Assembly (NCBI GenBank): GCA_039881145.1
Contig: JAYKKI010000061.1
Span: forward strand, 10,700,001 to 10,764,000
Reading direction: 5' to 3'
DNA length: 64,000 bases
Source: Druceiella hillmani
Lineage: Eukaryota > Arthropoda > Insecta > Lepidoptera > Hepialidae
Part shown: in pieces, positions 38,942 through 48,350 of the stretch
How positions within the stretch are numbered: the first letter of the stretch is position 1
Layout of the letters: every line of letters starts with the position of its first letter
Program-made: the position numbers and the translations under genes
Notes under the pieces: generated by a model
The model's input: the letters and a program-made list of their open reading frames with translations, nothing else
Told to the model about the DNA's origin: nothing
The model's database searches: none

Positions 38942-39189
38942 ACGTCCTCTCTCCATTAGTACTGGTGTGTCACGTTTTTTACTTTATGTAAAGTCGTTGG
39001 TTTCTTAGGTCTACCTTGATTTGTTTCAATCATATTTCAATGAGATACCTTGTTGAATTTTTTACTATTTAAATTGAGGTCTCCAAAGAAGTCTAGACAC
39101 GCACATACGATAAACGTGTCTATGTTAGACGATGATTTGAATTTGATGTTCGATACTCGGTGTATTCTAATAACAGGAACAACATAAAT

Positions 39190-39312
39190 GACACCACATT
39201 GGTGATACGATCACGCATTGAGACCCCCTGGACCTGCCGAAGATATAGCATTTCAAAGACTTCCAATTTGTTGAGATCTACTTTGCGTAGAACCCACGTT
39301 TCTTATCAGTAA
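39190..39312 (-). pseudogene. fragment of non-LTR retrotransposon ORF, C-terminal region
   Basis: The minus strand reads ETWVLRKVDLNKLEVFEML followed by YLRQVQGVSMRDRITN. This matches the conserved C-terminal block (W.L...LEAFEMW.YRRML.I...DRITN) of insect endonuclease-reverse transcriptases. About 40 codons are recognisable and no flanking domains could be traced. It may derive from the same broad group as the fragment at 13.2-14.3 kb, but from a different part of the protein. Confidence 0.72.
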
Positions 39313-39574
39313 GAGGAGTTCTATAAAATATCTATAAAAATACATTAACAAATAATTGCTTACATCTTTATGTTTAACTTTTCAAATTAGTTCTATAGTC
39401 ATAATTTTGTTTGGAAATTGCTTTTCAAATCGTATTTATTCTATATAACTTACGAAAGCGAATTGGAGAAATGAGTCATTTTTTATTTGCCTTTTTGGAA
39501 CGAAATATACTACGATGTATAATTAATGATTTTTTCTGAAACGCAAATACACACTAACGAAACACTATAAGCGC

Positions 39575-39740
39575 ATAGTGTGTACGATAGTGGTGAAGTG
39601 TGCTTGCCCATGTGTGTACGATAGTGGTGAAGTGTGCTTGCCCATGTGTGTACGATAGTGGTGAAGTGTGCTTGCCCATGTGTGTACGATAGTGGTGGAG
39701 TGTGCTTGCCCATGTGTGTACGATAGTGGTGAAGTGTGCT
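39575..39740. repeat. 34-bp minisatellite, about 4.7 copies
   Basis: TGTACGATAGTGGTGAAGTG plus TGCTTGCCCATGTG recurs at 39581, 39615, 39649, 39683 and 39717. The copies are identical apart from one GAAGTG to GAGTG-type change, so expansion is recent. Frames across it on both strands are repeat artefacts. Confidence 0.96.
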
Positions 39741-40209
39741 ATACAAGACCGTTCACTAGCCTTGTTGAAGTCTATTTGCGTTTTAAATTGAGATTTTTTT
39801 TTGTTTTCATAGGTTTATGTCAAAAAACATATTGCAAATTATTTGACAACAGCATGCCATACTTTGCACGGCACGTAAGTGTAACATTAAGTGCGTGCGA
39901 TATCTCTACATATCGTATTCAAAATAAATATGTACTTTTTATACGATGTAAATTAAAATGGTTTCTTTACTTTTTCAAATTGTTGCTTTTTGATCCTGTC
40001 AATGTTTCATTAGATTAACGTCTTTGAAAATGTTACGAATCATTTAATTATATAGGTAGACCTAAATTAATTATAGCATTTATAAAATCAAATGTAACAT
40101 GTACTTTTTATCACAGTTATTTAGGTAACAAAGTTAGGATTTTGTTTAAGTTATATCGCGTGGAAATTTGGGATATTCATATGTTAGGGAACAATACGGA
40201 TTCATTATT
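39741..40209. other. AT-rich non-coding stretch
   Basis: No supported gene. A 116-codon plus-strand frame starting in the minisatellite runs through here without recognisable domain. Confidence 0.45.
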
Positions 40210-40530
40210 ATTTAGAGACGAACCGCCCATCTCGACTTCACTCGGCCAAAAAAACTCTGATTATATTTTTAAAATACAAAAATTTGCCATTTACATCCAA
40301 ACTTTTTGTAGATTTTCATGATGTCTACAGTATTTAACACTGTTTCAAATTTAACTAAATAATGCACCCGGTATACTTCATATACCTTCGCTTAAAACAT
40401 TATTACCTCAATATCAACGCGTTAAAATTTTTTATGTACCCTTCGTCTATTACAAAACTGTAAACTGTACGATAGTTAAGATTTAATATCCATCGGACGA
40501 GTAGTTTTTGTACCAAACTTTATAAGCAAA
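40210..40530 (+). repeat. possible RTE-tail/SINE-type interspersed repeat
   Basis: ACCGCCCATCTCGACTTCAC with TCGGCC near the start, and ATCCATCGGACGAGTAGTTT and TTGTACCAAAC near the end, echo the head (TAGC..CGGCTTCGCTCG) and tail (ATCCGTTCAGTAGTTTTTG) of the common insect repeat class seen at 9.9 and 53.6 kb. The resemblance is weak. Confidence 0.35.
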
Positions 40531-41549
40531 GAAACAAAAAATAACAGTTAATAAAATCAATATGATGGTAAATTAATACTGCCGGGGTTCATCGCTCCTT
40601 AGGTATATTTCTTCGCAGGATACGTGTCTCCAAAATGTAAAACCTGCATGTAAAAATCTTTTAAATCAGACATGGTAATTAATCAAAATACAGAAATTTT
40701 AGTAAATATTGGACTAAAGTTTTTCCATTTTCCGCTGTTTGCCTATTCAAAATTCTAGCATATTTTCTCTTTAACAATTTTCTTTATCCGCCACTTCCCA
40801 GCAATGTTGGTAAATTCATATTCCCGCGGATACCAGTTCGTAGTTCTTTGAAATTTTTCCATTTCATTACTCTGATATTTTATTAAGTGAGGGTAATGGT
40901 CAAGGAGTGAGTGGTCACTCCTTGACCATTACAGTGAACGTTCATCTTGACATTTAACTAAATGGCGTTCACTCCGTTAAAGGTGTTTTATTCCTTTGCA
41001 AATATCCTTTAAATGCTCTCGAAGGAAATACGTGGCATTAACCTCTCCATCACATTGTGCGCTGCCTTAACTTTAGTCACTGCGAGTGGCCGCGGCTTAT
41101 ATCCGTATACCAATTTAAGAAGAACACGTTGGCTAAATGTTTGCTTTTTCCAATATTAGGGCATGTGGGATTAAAACTTGTATTTCTTTATGCTAAATGT
41201 ATTCCACTAAAGATTTATGTAGCTTTTAATGTCACTTTCATGAATTTTGCTCTGCGTTCTCCGTCCATATATTTAATGAAATAAGTAAATTTATAACAAC
41301 ACGCTGAATCAGACGAATATATTGAAGGTGCCTTTCTAATGTTTTCCTATAAACTTAAACTAATATTTTCGTTTCGGAAAATATTTTCATGGCTACACAT
41401 ATAATTCCAAAGAATCAAGCGAGGACTCATTCTTTCGAAAACTGTACAAACATACTTAAAAATAAGAAGTAGAGTACAAACGCTATGTTGACACTCGTAT
41501 TGCATTCTTTTTGGTAGAAAATATAAATTAATTTCTGTACGTATCGGAG

Positions 41550-41551
<2 letters not shown>
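40531..41551. other. AT-rich non-coding stretch
   Basis: No gene recognised; a 75-codon frame at 41057-41284 has no domain. It contains the perfect hairpin at 40893-40932. Confidence 0.45.
40893..40932. repeat. perfect 18-bp stem hairpin with 4-base loop
   Basis: GTAATGGTCAAGGAGTGA, loop GTGG, then TCACTCCTTGACCATTAC. All 18 pairs match, which is unlikely by chance and implies a recent origin or constraint. Confidence 0.92.

Positions 41552-41601
<50 letters not shown>
41552..41601. repeat. (TA)n microsatellite
   Basis: About 50 bases of alternating TA. Confidence 0.97.
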
Positions 41602-41604
<3 letters not shown>

Positions 41605-43375
41605 CACGTACATGAAGTACTTGATGTGTACTGAATAATTGGAATTTTGAATTATTCGTGACCCGTTCTTGTAACACAAATATTTTATATTTGATTCATC
41701 GGAAAAAGAAACATTTTAAATATAGCCCATTTTTTAATAAACCTTTAATAATACTCATTATAATGTATAACATTATAATGTATAATAATATAATCATTAT
41801 AATGTATAACATTATGATGATTATATTTTAATTATTTAACAAATATTTGCAGGAAAATTAAGTAATCTAAATCAACTTCAGTCAAATAATTATATTAAAC
41901 AATTTATGAGAATGATCATAATCAATTACCATCATAATATTTTTTTTGTAAGGAGGAGAATTTTGTTACTTCGTTTATTTCTTAGAGTTTAGCAAAAAAC
42001 TGATTAGCTGAATGACATTAAACTTTTTCCATCGTATAATTTGGGTCATAGCTCCGCCATCCATAGATTGGCGTATCATATATAAGATGTCAAATTTGAA
42101 GTGTATATGTTAAGTGTAATAACGATTGAAGAGTAGGGAGTTAAACTGTGTTCAGTATATTTTCGAAATAAAATTTTGAACTATTATAGCTAATTCAAAT
42201 AATTATACGAAGTTATTGCAGATGACACGAAAATCTACGGAAAAATTTCCTGTATCTACGCGGCTAATGGTTACAGATTGTTTTTATAGACAATTATATA
42301 TTAAAAGATTAGTGTGATAGTTTTAAAATCATATGTGGATTTTAAAGTTCTGGTTTGTGTGATACAATTGTTTTGCTGAATACAAAAATAGATTTATAGA
42401 AGCTAGTTTATTGACATAGATGGACTAAATCTCCACTCTGCGAAAACCAGTCGTGTAGAGCAATTAAAATATCTTCTGTCTGCATTAGTTATGTATGTAA
42501 ATCCAATGAATGACTCTTAATGACTAATGTAATTGCCAGTGACGAATGCTATGAAGGCATTTTCCTTGTTTAAGGCATCTATTTTATATTCAAATGTCAG
42601 GTTGTTTTTTACAGTTTAAAAAATATTGATTCTTTAGGTTAAATAATATTCTATTTTTATCTAATATAGAGAAGATTTTAATATACCTAACGCATTCACA
42701 ATCGAACAAATTTATCTTCGTTGCCTACATGAAGACAGGCGATCCAGTTGCCATTTTCTTGTCACCTGGGTGTTAAGTAATAATTTTTTGAATTTTCAAT
42801 AAATGTTCCTGTTAATCTGCATTGTTTTTAATTAAACACTGTATTTTGTTTTAGAATAATTAATATTATTAATTCAACATTTAATTTCACACTTGGCGCA
42901 ATAATGATTTTTGTAAGTGCACGAAATTTAATATCATCTAATTTAGTTAAATCAAATATCGTAAAACTTTCTGTATATAATTTAATTTGTTATATAATAT
43001 TATTTTAATTTAATATGCATATTTCCTTACCAAATCCCTACAATGTATCTAATGAACAAAGTTATCCCTATTTTGTTATTTTTTAAATCCTAAATATGCT
43101 CTGTAACCATCTATTGTACCGTATGTATTGTGTAACCTGTAATGCTCAAATCATAAAGCCTCAATAAAGATTTTAAGAAAATCAATTCTTATGCATTTAC
43201 TCAGTTTTGTAATAATTTTACTTATTATAAAACTTATTTTAGAGAATAATTGATATTATATTAATAAGAAAAAAACTTTAAACTAAATGAGGAAGTTTTT
43301 CATATTTCACATAAAATTATTGTAATTTTTATAATAATAATATACGTTCAACTTATAAAACGATGAATAATGTAT
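41602..43375. other. AT-rich non-coding stretch
   Basis: No gene recognised. Small ATTATAATGTATAACATTATAA repeats lie at 41755-41815. A phrase near 43150 (CATAAAGCCTCAATAAAG) has a polyadenylation hexamer and could be the 3' end of a retroelement or gene, but nothing upstream supports this. Confidence 0.45.
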
Positions 43376-43376
43376 A

Positions 43377-43450
43377 CAGCAATACCTCGTTTTACGCCAG
43401 GGATGCATTCCGGATAAAATCGCGTTAAGTGAAATTCGCGTATAACGGGG
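43377..43450. repeat. terminal region of the Tigger-like element
   Basis: It begins CAGCAATACCTCGTTTTACG right after a TA, and includes self-complementary CGCGTTAAGTGAAATTCGCG-like sequence as often seen in Tigger ends. Confidence 0.75.
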
Positions 43451-43513
43451 TATAATCAAATAACAAGCTGAATATGTACAATCAATGTATTTTTATTTAA
43501 AAGTCAAACAAAT

Positions 43514-44675
43514 TTAATCACTTGCATTTTTCTTCGTGAAAAACCCACCTAAAGTTTTTTGAGTTGCTTTTTGCTTGCGCCCTTGCAAGATTCTTTCATA
43601 ACTAATTACACCGTTTTTTATTGATTGCCGAAGATGTAAGATGCGATCGACCCGACTGTTTGAGTATTCTAAAATCTCAAGGCCTGAATGTATATTGGAT
43701 AACATTGAAATACTTTCAAATTCAGAACTTTCCATCATGACCGCGTTCACCTTCACTTTCAGGTCTCGCGGTGAATCAAATGTCAGTGGATGCCCAGGTG
43801 CATTATCAAATAGCAATAAAACTTTTCGGGTTAGTCAATTACTATCGCAGTAATTTTTGACATTTAGACAAACGCTACTTGTAAACCAGTCCGTAAAAAC
43901 CTCTCTTGTTACCCACGCTTTTCGATTTGATTACCAAACAACCGAAAGAGTATCTTTCTTTATACTTCGCATGGTGGTGTGTTGTTTCTGATTGATATAT
44001 TAGCAGAGGTTTTAATTTAAAATCACCAGTTACATTACCCCCTAAAAGACGAGTAAGCCGATCTTTCGCTGCTTTAAAACCACTTGCATATCTTCCTTCT
44101 TTAGAAACAAAAGTGCGTGCATTTTTTCCAGAAGAGACCAGTTTCACCAGCGTTAAAGACGAGGACAGCAGGTTTTTTTTTTCTCACAGTAAGTAATTGT
44201 GCAGCTGGGTAGGAAACCTCATCGTAGCTTCTATATCAGCGCTTGCAGCTTCACCCTTTATTGTTATGCTGTGAAGGTTCATTCGCTTTTTAAATCTAAC
44301 AAACCGGCTCCTACTAACTACAAACGGAGTAGTAAAATACCTTCCACCTCCCAGCTATATCGAACTTGCTTTTTTATTGACTCAATGCCGTATTTTTTGC
44401 ATTTCCATCTGCAACCCAGGCAGTTAGCCCTTTCTCCATTTTCTCTAAAATAACAGGTTTCGAACGAGTAAGTTTTGTTGCACTAGTAGGAGTTGAAAAT
44501 TTGCTGGAACGTGTAATTTTGTCTCGATTCTTTACAATTGTACGTACGGTAGATTCTAATAGCCGAAACTACCGTTCAACTTCTGTAGCCTTGCCTCTGT
44601 TTTCCGTTTTTTGTACAATTTTTAGCTTAACCTCCAAACTCCAGCTCTTCTTGTTCTTGTCATGGTAAGTAGATA
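43514..44675 (-). pseudogene. Tigger/pogo (DDE_1, CENP-B-like) transposase, broken
   Basis: From 44675 downward, fragments in shifting frames read KSWSLEVKLKIVQKTENRGK and TVRTIVKNRDKI (N-terminal helix-turn-helix), VILEKMEKGLTAWVAD, then NLHS.T.KGEAASAD-like and NAGETGLFWKK (normally NADETG, catalytic Asp lost to Gly). Next are KDRLTRLLGGNVTGDFKLKP with LLIYQSETT, and LLFDNAPGHP (second catalytic Asp kept). A Lys-rich tail with TLGGFFTKK ends the protein. This is the standard order of TIGD1/Tigger transposases. At least four frameshifts and several stops break it, and a piece is deleted before the DNAPGHP block. A CAT triplet stands where an in-frame start would be. Confidence 0.9.
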
Positions 44676-44680
44676 ATAAT

Positions 44681-44899
44681 GGGTTCTTGAAATTCACAGA
44701 CATACGTATAGTATTTATAATCTTAAATTAAAGACAAATATGTATCACAATAAGAGTTAAGAAAAAAAATTGTTATTTCGAGTTTCTAAATCAACTGACA
44801 ATCAACTTTCAATAACTGAAAAGCTACAGGTTTGCATTATATATTGATACATGGTGAAAATTCTTTCACTAATAAGTAGCCTAGACTTTTTGAATGAAC

Positions 44900-44990
<91 letters not shown>

Positions 44991-45044
44991 AAGAGATAAT
45001 GTTTGTGACTTTTTGTTTTGTCAAAATAATCTCAGAGACTGTTA
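44681..45044. other. spacer between Tigger and mariner elements
   Basis: AT-rich, with an interrupted (TA)n tract at 44901-44988; nothing else seen. Confidence 0.6.
44901..44988. repeat. (TA)n microsatellite, interrupted
   Basis: Alternating TA with two TATGTA interruptions. Confidence 0.96.
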
Positions 45045-45049
45045 TCCTA

Positions 45050-45300
45050 TTAATTTAATTTTTTTTTAAAATATTATTTAAACATTTTATAATAAAACAC
45101 CAATTTTTCAGGGTACTTTACGTATATAACAGTAATATTAGTTTGGTATAGAAGCTGTGACTATAAATTATAGAAACGTTATTCTTACATGATACTATAT
45201 TCGATTTTTTACGAGTAGACATTTCTTATTTGCGGTCACGGTAACCGCCAACTTTTTTATTTGTTGACTTTGTATGTTTACATGCATCCATTTTTATGAG
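45050..45300 (+). repeat. left inverted arm of the mariner-like element
   Basis: It pairs with 47228-47487. From outside inward it has a TTTAAAATATTATTTAAAC stretch, TTTTTCAGGGTAC, then the tyrosine-tRNA-unrelated palindrome GCGGTCACGGTAACCGC, then TTGTATGTTTACATGCATCC. Confidence 0.8.
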
Positions 45301-45424
45301 ATTATAATAAAAAAGTAACCAGTAACAATTTTTGTAACGCAAATCAAGGTAAACAAGCTCCAGCGGACGATTGTCGGACAAATTCTCTTTTTACCATGAA
45401 ATATATATACAAATAATAAATAAA

Positions 45425-45426
<2 letters not shown>

Positions 45427-45469
<43 letters not shown>
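45427..45469. repeat. (AT)n microsatellite
   Basis: About 42 bases of alternating AT within the mariner-like element. Confidence 0.97.
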
Positions 45470-45471
<2 letters not shown>

Positions 45472-45889
45472 ATGTAAAATATAAATAGGTCTACAAAGAA
45501 TCCAGAAGGCTCATATATCTATATGCTAAGGTTAATCCACAAAATTGAAAAATAACTCCTAAAAAGAGTCATAACCAGGTGATAAATTTGTCGCAAGTCG
45601 TTTCAATAGATGTAATTAAATCCTTATCAAAAAAAATACGTTATTTGTTTAATTCACTCTGTTTATGTAAATATTGTCCTGTAGATCTAGTTTAGATTTT
45701 ACAAAATACGTGTTACAAAAATATAGTTTAAAAAATATAGTATGTGATTTTACACCATGATATGGTTATCGTTATTTTCTTTGTATACATGTATTATGTA
45801 CACATAGAAAACAAATTAAATTTGTTTAATTAATTTTAAGAAAGCCAAAATATAAAATATAACTAACTGAAAACTTAATAAGCACCATG

Positions 45890-47045
45890 CTTAAAAGAGA
45901 ATTGTAACTTTTTAATAACATGACTATGGCTAGAGCAACCAGAATATTGGAGAGTCTGGCGCTGAATATTCACAGCAATATGCAGCAGACAATTGCTGGC
46001 TTTTCAGAATAATTGTCCGTTCTAATAACAAGGCAACCGCCTTTCTTCACCACTTCGTTCTTTCTTAACGTTTACAGGCAACGCTTCAAAAGGAAACGTC
46101 TAGGTTCTCTCTTAGTTTGTATTATTATATCTAGCTTAAATCGCCCGGGACAACATCGAATATAGTATTTCAACCTCAACCTTCAAATTTTACTAACACA
46201 TCGTAACACCAATCTATGAGATGGTATTTTTAAACCTTAAGGTATCCACCATCAAATTATGGTGTATCCAATTAACATAAAGCTTCTTAGTCCCATAAAT
46301 TACTCATTTAGATTTTTCTATACTCAGTTCATACTAAATGCCTTAAACTGTAGAAATCTGCTGATAGGCCTTTAACAAGGACTTAGACTAATCAGCCTTT
46401 AACCAGGACTGCACAGCATTGATGTCATGTTAAAATTTTGCTTTTAATGGATGTCTCGCAGATCATCACTGAGACTGTACAAATCTTACTTAAACTGTAG
46501 AAATCTGTTGATAGGTTAGTATTAATTTATCATCCTTTAACGTGGACTGCACAGCATTGATATCATGTTCAAATTTCGCTTTTGATCGATGTCTCGCAGA
46601 TCATCGCTGAAACTGTACAAATCTTACTTAAACTATACAAATCTGCTGATAGGTTAGTAGTCATTTATCAACCTTCAACATGGACTGCACAGCATTTATA
46701 TCATGTTCAAATTTTGCTTTTGATCGATGTCTCGCAGATCATCACTGAAACTATACAAATCTTACTTAAACTGTAGGGTAGTCATTTATCAACCTTTAAC
46801 ATGGACTGCACAGCATTTATATCATGTTCAAATTTCGCTTTTGATGGATGTCTTGCAGATTATCACTGAGATCGACTTGACCTCGATTAAACTCGTCAAA
46901 CCAGTTGCAAACAGTAGCGTTGGGGCCTTATCATGAAATGCCTATTGAATTTAATCGCGACTTGTTGTTGATTGAGACGACGATCTTCTTTAAACACGTG
47001 ATCAACAGAAATCTCGAATGAAACGAGGTTGCAATCATTGTTTCA
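45890..47045 (-). pseudogene. mariner-like transposase, broken and internally duplicated
   Basis: Downward from 47045: FEISVDHVFKEDRRLNQQQV (first helix-turn-helix), then in another frame TVCNWFDEFNRGQVDLSD, which is the W..EF.RG landmark of mariner. It continues with DDLRDIDQKRN, NAVQSTLKDDKLILTYQQIS (second helix-turn-helix), and after the repeat array GTKKLYVNWIHHNL (the linker, normally RWVPH.L), DWCYDVLVKFEG and IFDVVPGDLS (normally D[IV]VTGDE, first catalytic Asp kept). It ends with FPFEALPVNVKKERSG. Past this the HDNA block and last catalytic Asp are not found. Stops and frameshifts are many. The second helix-turn-helix segment is tandemly repeated four times in units of 46 codons. Confidence 0.83.
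46340..46880. repeat. 138-bp tandem repeat made from transposase coding sequence
   Basis: The landmark GGACTGCACAGCATTGATAT recurs at about 46406, 46544, 46682 and 46803. The first two spacings are 138 bases; the last is 121 because a 17-base piece is missing. Each unit contains TGTCTCGCAGATCATCACTG and AATCTTACTTAAACTGTA. On the minus strand the unit is the second helix-turn-helix region of the mariner transposase, and 138 is exactly 46 codons. Confidence 0.9.
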
Positions 47046-47227
47046 CACCTCATCCTCGTCTGACAATGTAGCCTATCCGGTAGCTGTAGCCATTATACGC
47101 TAAACTAATAAAAGTAATACAATTGAAATCACATAATTATCTCACGCGGTCACGTGGAGAGACAACGAGATGTTTTTATTAACCTTATCGAACGCGGGTA
47201 CATACACTCTCGGTAAGTGTAAGCTCA

Positions 47228-47487
47228 AAACAGTTACACGTATAAAAAAGGACGCATGTAAACGTACAAAGTCAACAAATAAAAAAGTTGTAGCGGTCAC
47301 GGTGACCGCAGGTAAGAAATGTCTGCTCGTAAAAATATCGAATATAGTATCATCTATGAATAACATTTCTATAATTTATAGTCACAGCTTCTATATCAAA
47401 CTCATTCAATATTACTGTTATATACATCCAGTACCCTGAAAAATGGGCGTTTAAAATTTCTAAATAATATTTTAAATTTTTTTTAAA
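47228..47487 (-). repeat. right inverted arm of the mariner-like element
   Basis: Complement of the left arm at 45050-45300. It includes AAGTCAACAAATAAAAAAGT, GCGGTCACGGTGACCGC and GTACCCTGAAAAA. Short frames on both strands here are by-products. Confidence 0.8.
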
Positions 47488-47490
47488 TTA

Positions 47491-47944
47491 TCTATGATAC
47501 TTCATTTATTGGTATTTAGGTACGAGTTTATTGATATTCACAGCTCGAACAAAAATTCTGCTTCATTCTTGAATAAATATAATGAATAAATCGACTATAT
47601 TTATCTTATAGTTATAGTCTACTTCGCCATTTATAAACAATTAAATTTAAAAATTTTTCTTAAAATTTGACATCCAATTTAAATACGACATAAGTAACTT
47701 ATTTTTTTAAATTGTCAAATTTTGTTTGATATACTGTAATAAAAATTACAAAAATATTCTTGAAAGAATTTTAAAATTTATGAATCTTGAAATAATTTTT
47801 GATGCAAACAGTGAAACAGTATTTTCATTCCCGACATTATGGACAACCACCAATAACTTTAATTAACTGGCGGAAAATATAAAGATTTTCACTTGTGCCT
47901 AAAGGATACATTAACAAAGTGTTATATATGTTGTGAATATTTTT
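47491..47944. other. AT-rich non-coding stretch
   Basis: No gene, RNA or repeat recognised. Confidence 0.5.
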
Positions 47945-48350
47945 AGGTTTCATAGTTCTAAAAGAAAAACGGATACCTTATAAGATCACTCACGTATTCG
48001 TCCATCCGTAGAAACTTGAAATTTGGCGTAGTAATAAAATATAGTAACTCACATATCAGTAGCTAAAACACAATGATTTTTCCCTGAAAAATCTTGATGT
48101 AGAAACATTAAATTTGGCGTAGTAATAAAATATAGTAACTCACATATCAGTAGCTAAAACACAATGATTTTTCTCTGAAAAATCTTGATGTAGAAACATT
48201 AAATTTGGCGTAGTAATAAAATATAGTAACTCACATATCAGTAGCTAAAACACAATGATTTTTCTCCGAAAAATCTTGATGTAGAAACATTAAATTTGGC
48301 GTAGTAATAAAATATAGTAACTCACATATATATCAGTAGCTAAAACTCAA
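47945..48350 (+). repeat. insect-type interspersed repeat with 91-bp internal array
   Basis: It begins AAAAGAAAAACGGATACCTT, ATAAGATCACTCACGTATTC and GTCCATCCGTAGAAACTTGA, then AATTTGGCGTAGTAATAAAA. This order matches a common insect repeat (AAAAGGAAAAACGGAACCCTT, then GATCACT, then GTCTGTC, then TTGAAATTTGG). The part from GAAACTTGAAATTTGGCG is amplified: starts at 48011, 48102, 48193 and 48284 give an exact 91-base period. Units differ at only a few bases (TTTTCCCTGAAA, TTTTCTCTGAAA, TTTTCTCCGAAA). Confidence 0.88.

Larger units (their letters stand above)
43377..44680 (-). mobile_element. Tigger/pogo-type DNA transposon remnant
   Basis: One end is intact. After TATA at 43373-43376 comes CAGCAATACCTCGTTTTACG and TTCCGGATAAAATCGCGTTA, a typical Tigger terminal sequence (CAG..ATACCTCG start, TA target). 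The transposase pseudogene lies 138 bases inside on the minus strand. The other terminal repeat was not found before the neighbouring mariner element begins near 45.05 kb, so the 5' end is lost or too diverged. Confidence 0.82.
45045..47490 (-). mobile_element. mariner-like element with long inverted arms
   Basis: Left arm about 45050-45300 and right arm about 47228-47487 are inverted copies. Shared blocks are TTTTTCAGGGTAC, AGAAGCTGTGACTATAAATT, AAATGTCTGCTCGTAAAAAT-like sequence, GCGGTCACGGTRACCGC and AACTTTTTTATTTGTTGACT. The ~2.4-kb unit encloses the mariner transposase pseudogene. Mariner terminal repeats are normally about 30 bp, so ~250-bp arms are unusual; they may be TIRs of this family or a separate foldback flanking it. 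Each arm holds the palindrome GCGGTCACGGTGACCGC or a near copy. The arms differ by about 15%. Confidence 0.75.

Noticed and set aside
46340..48350. CRISPR-like regular arrays (138- and 91-bp periods)
   Set aside because: These are contiguous tandem repeats without spacers, in eukaryotic transposon sequence.
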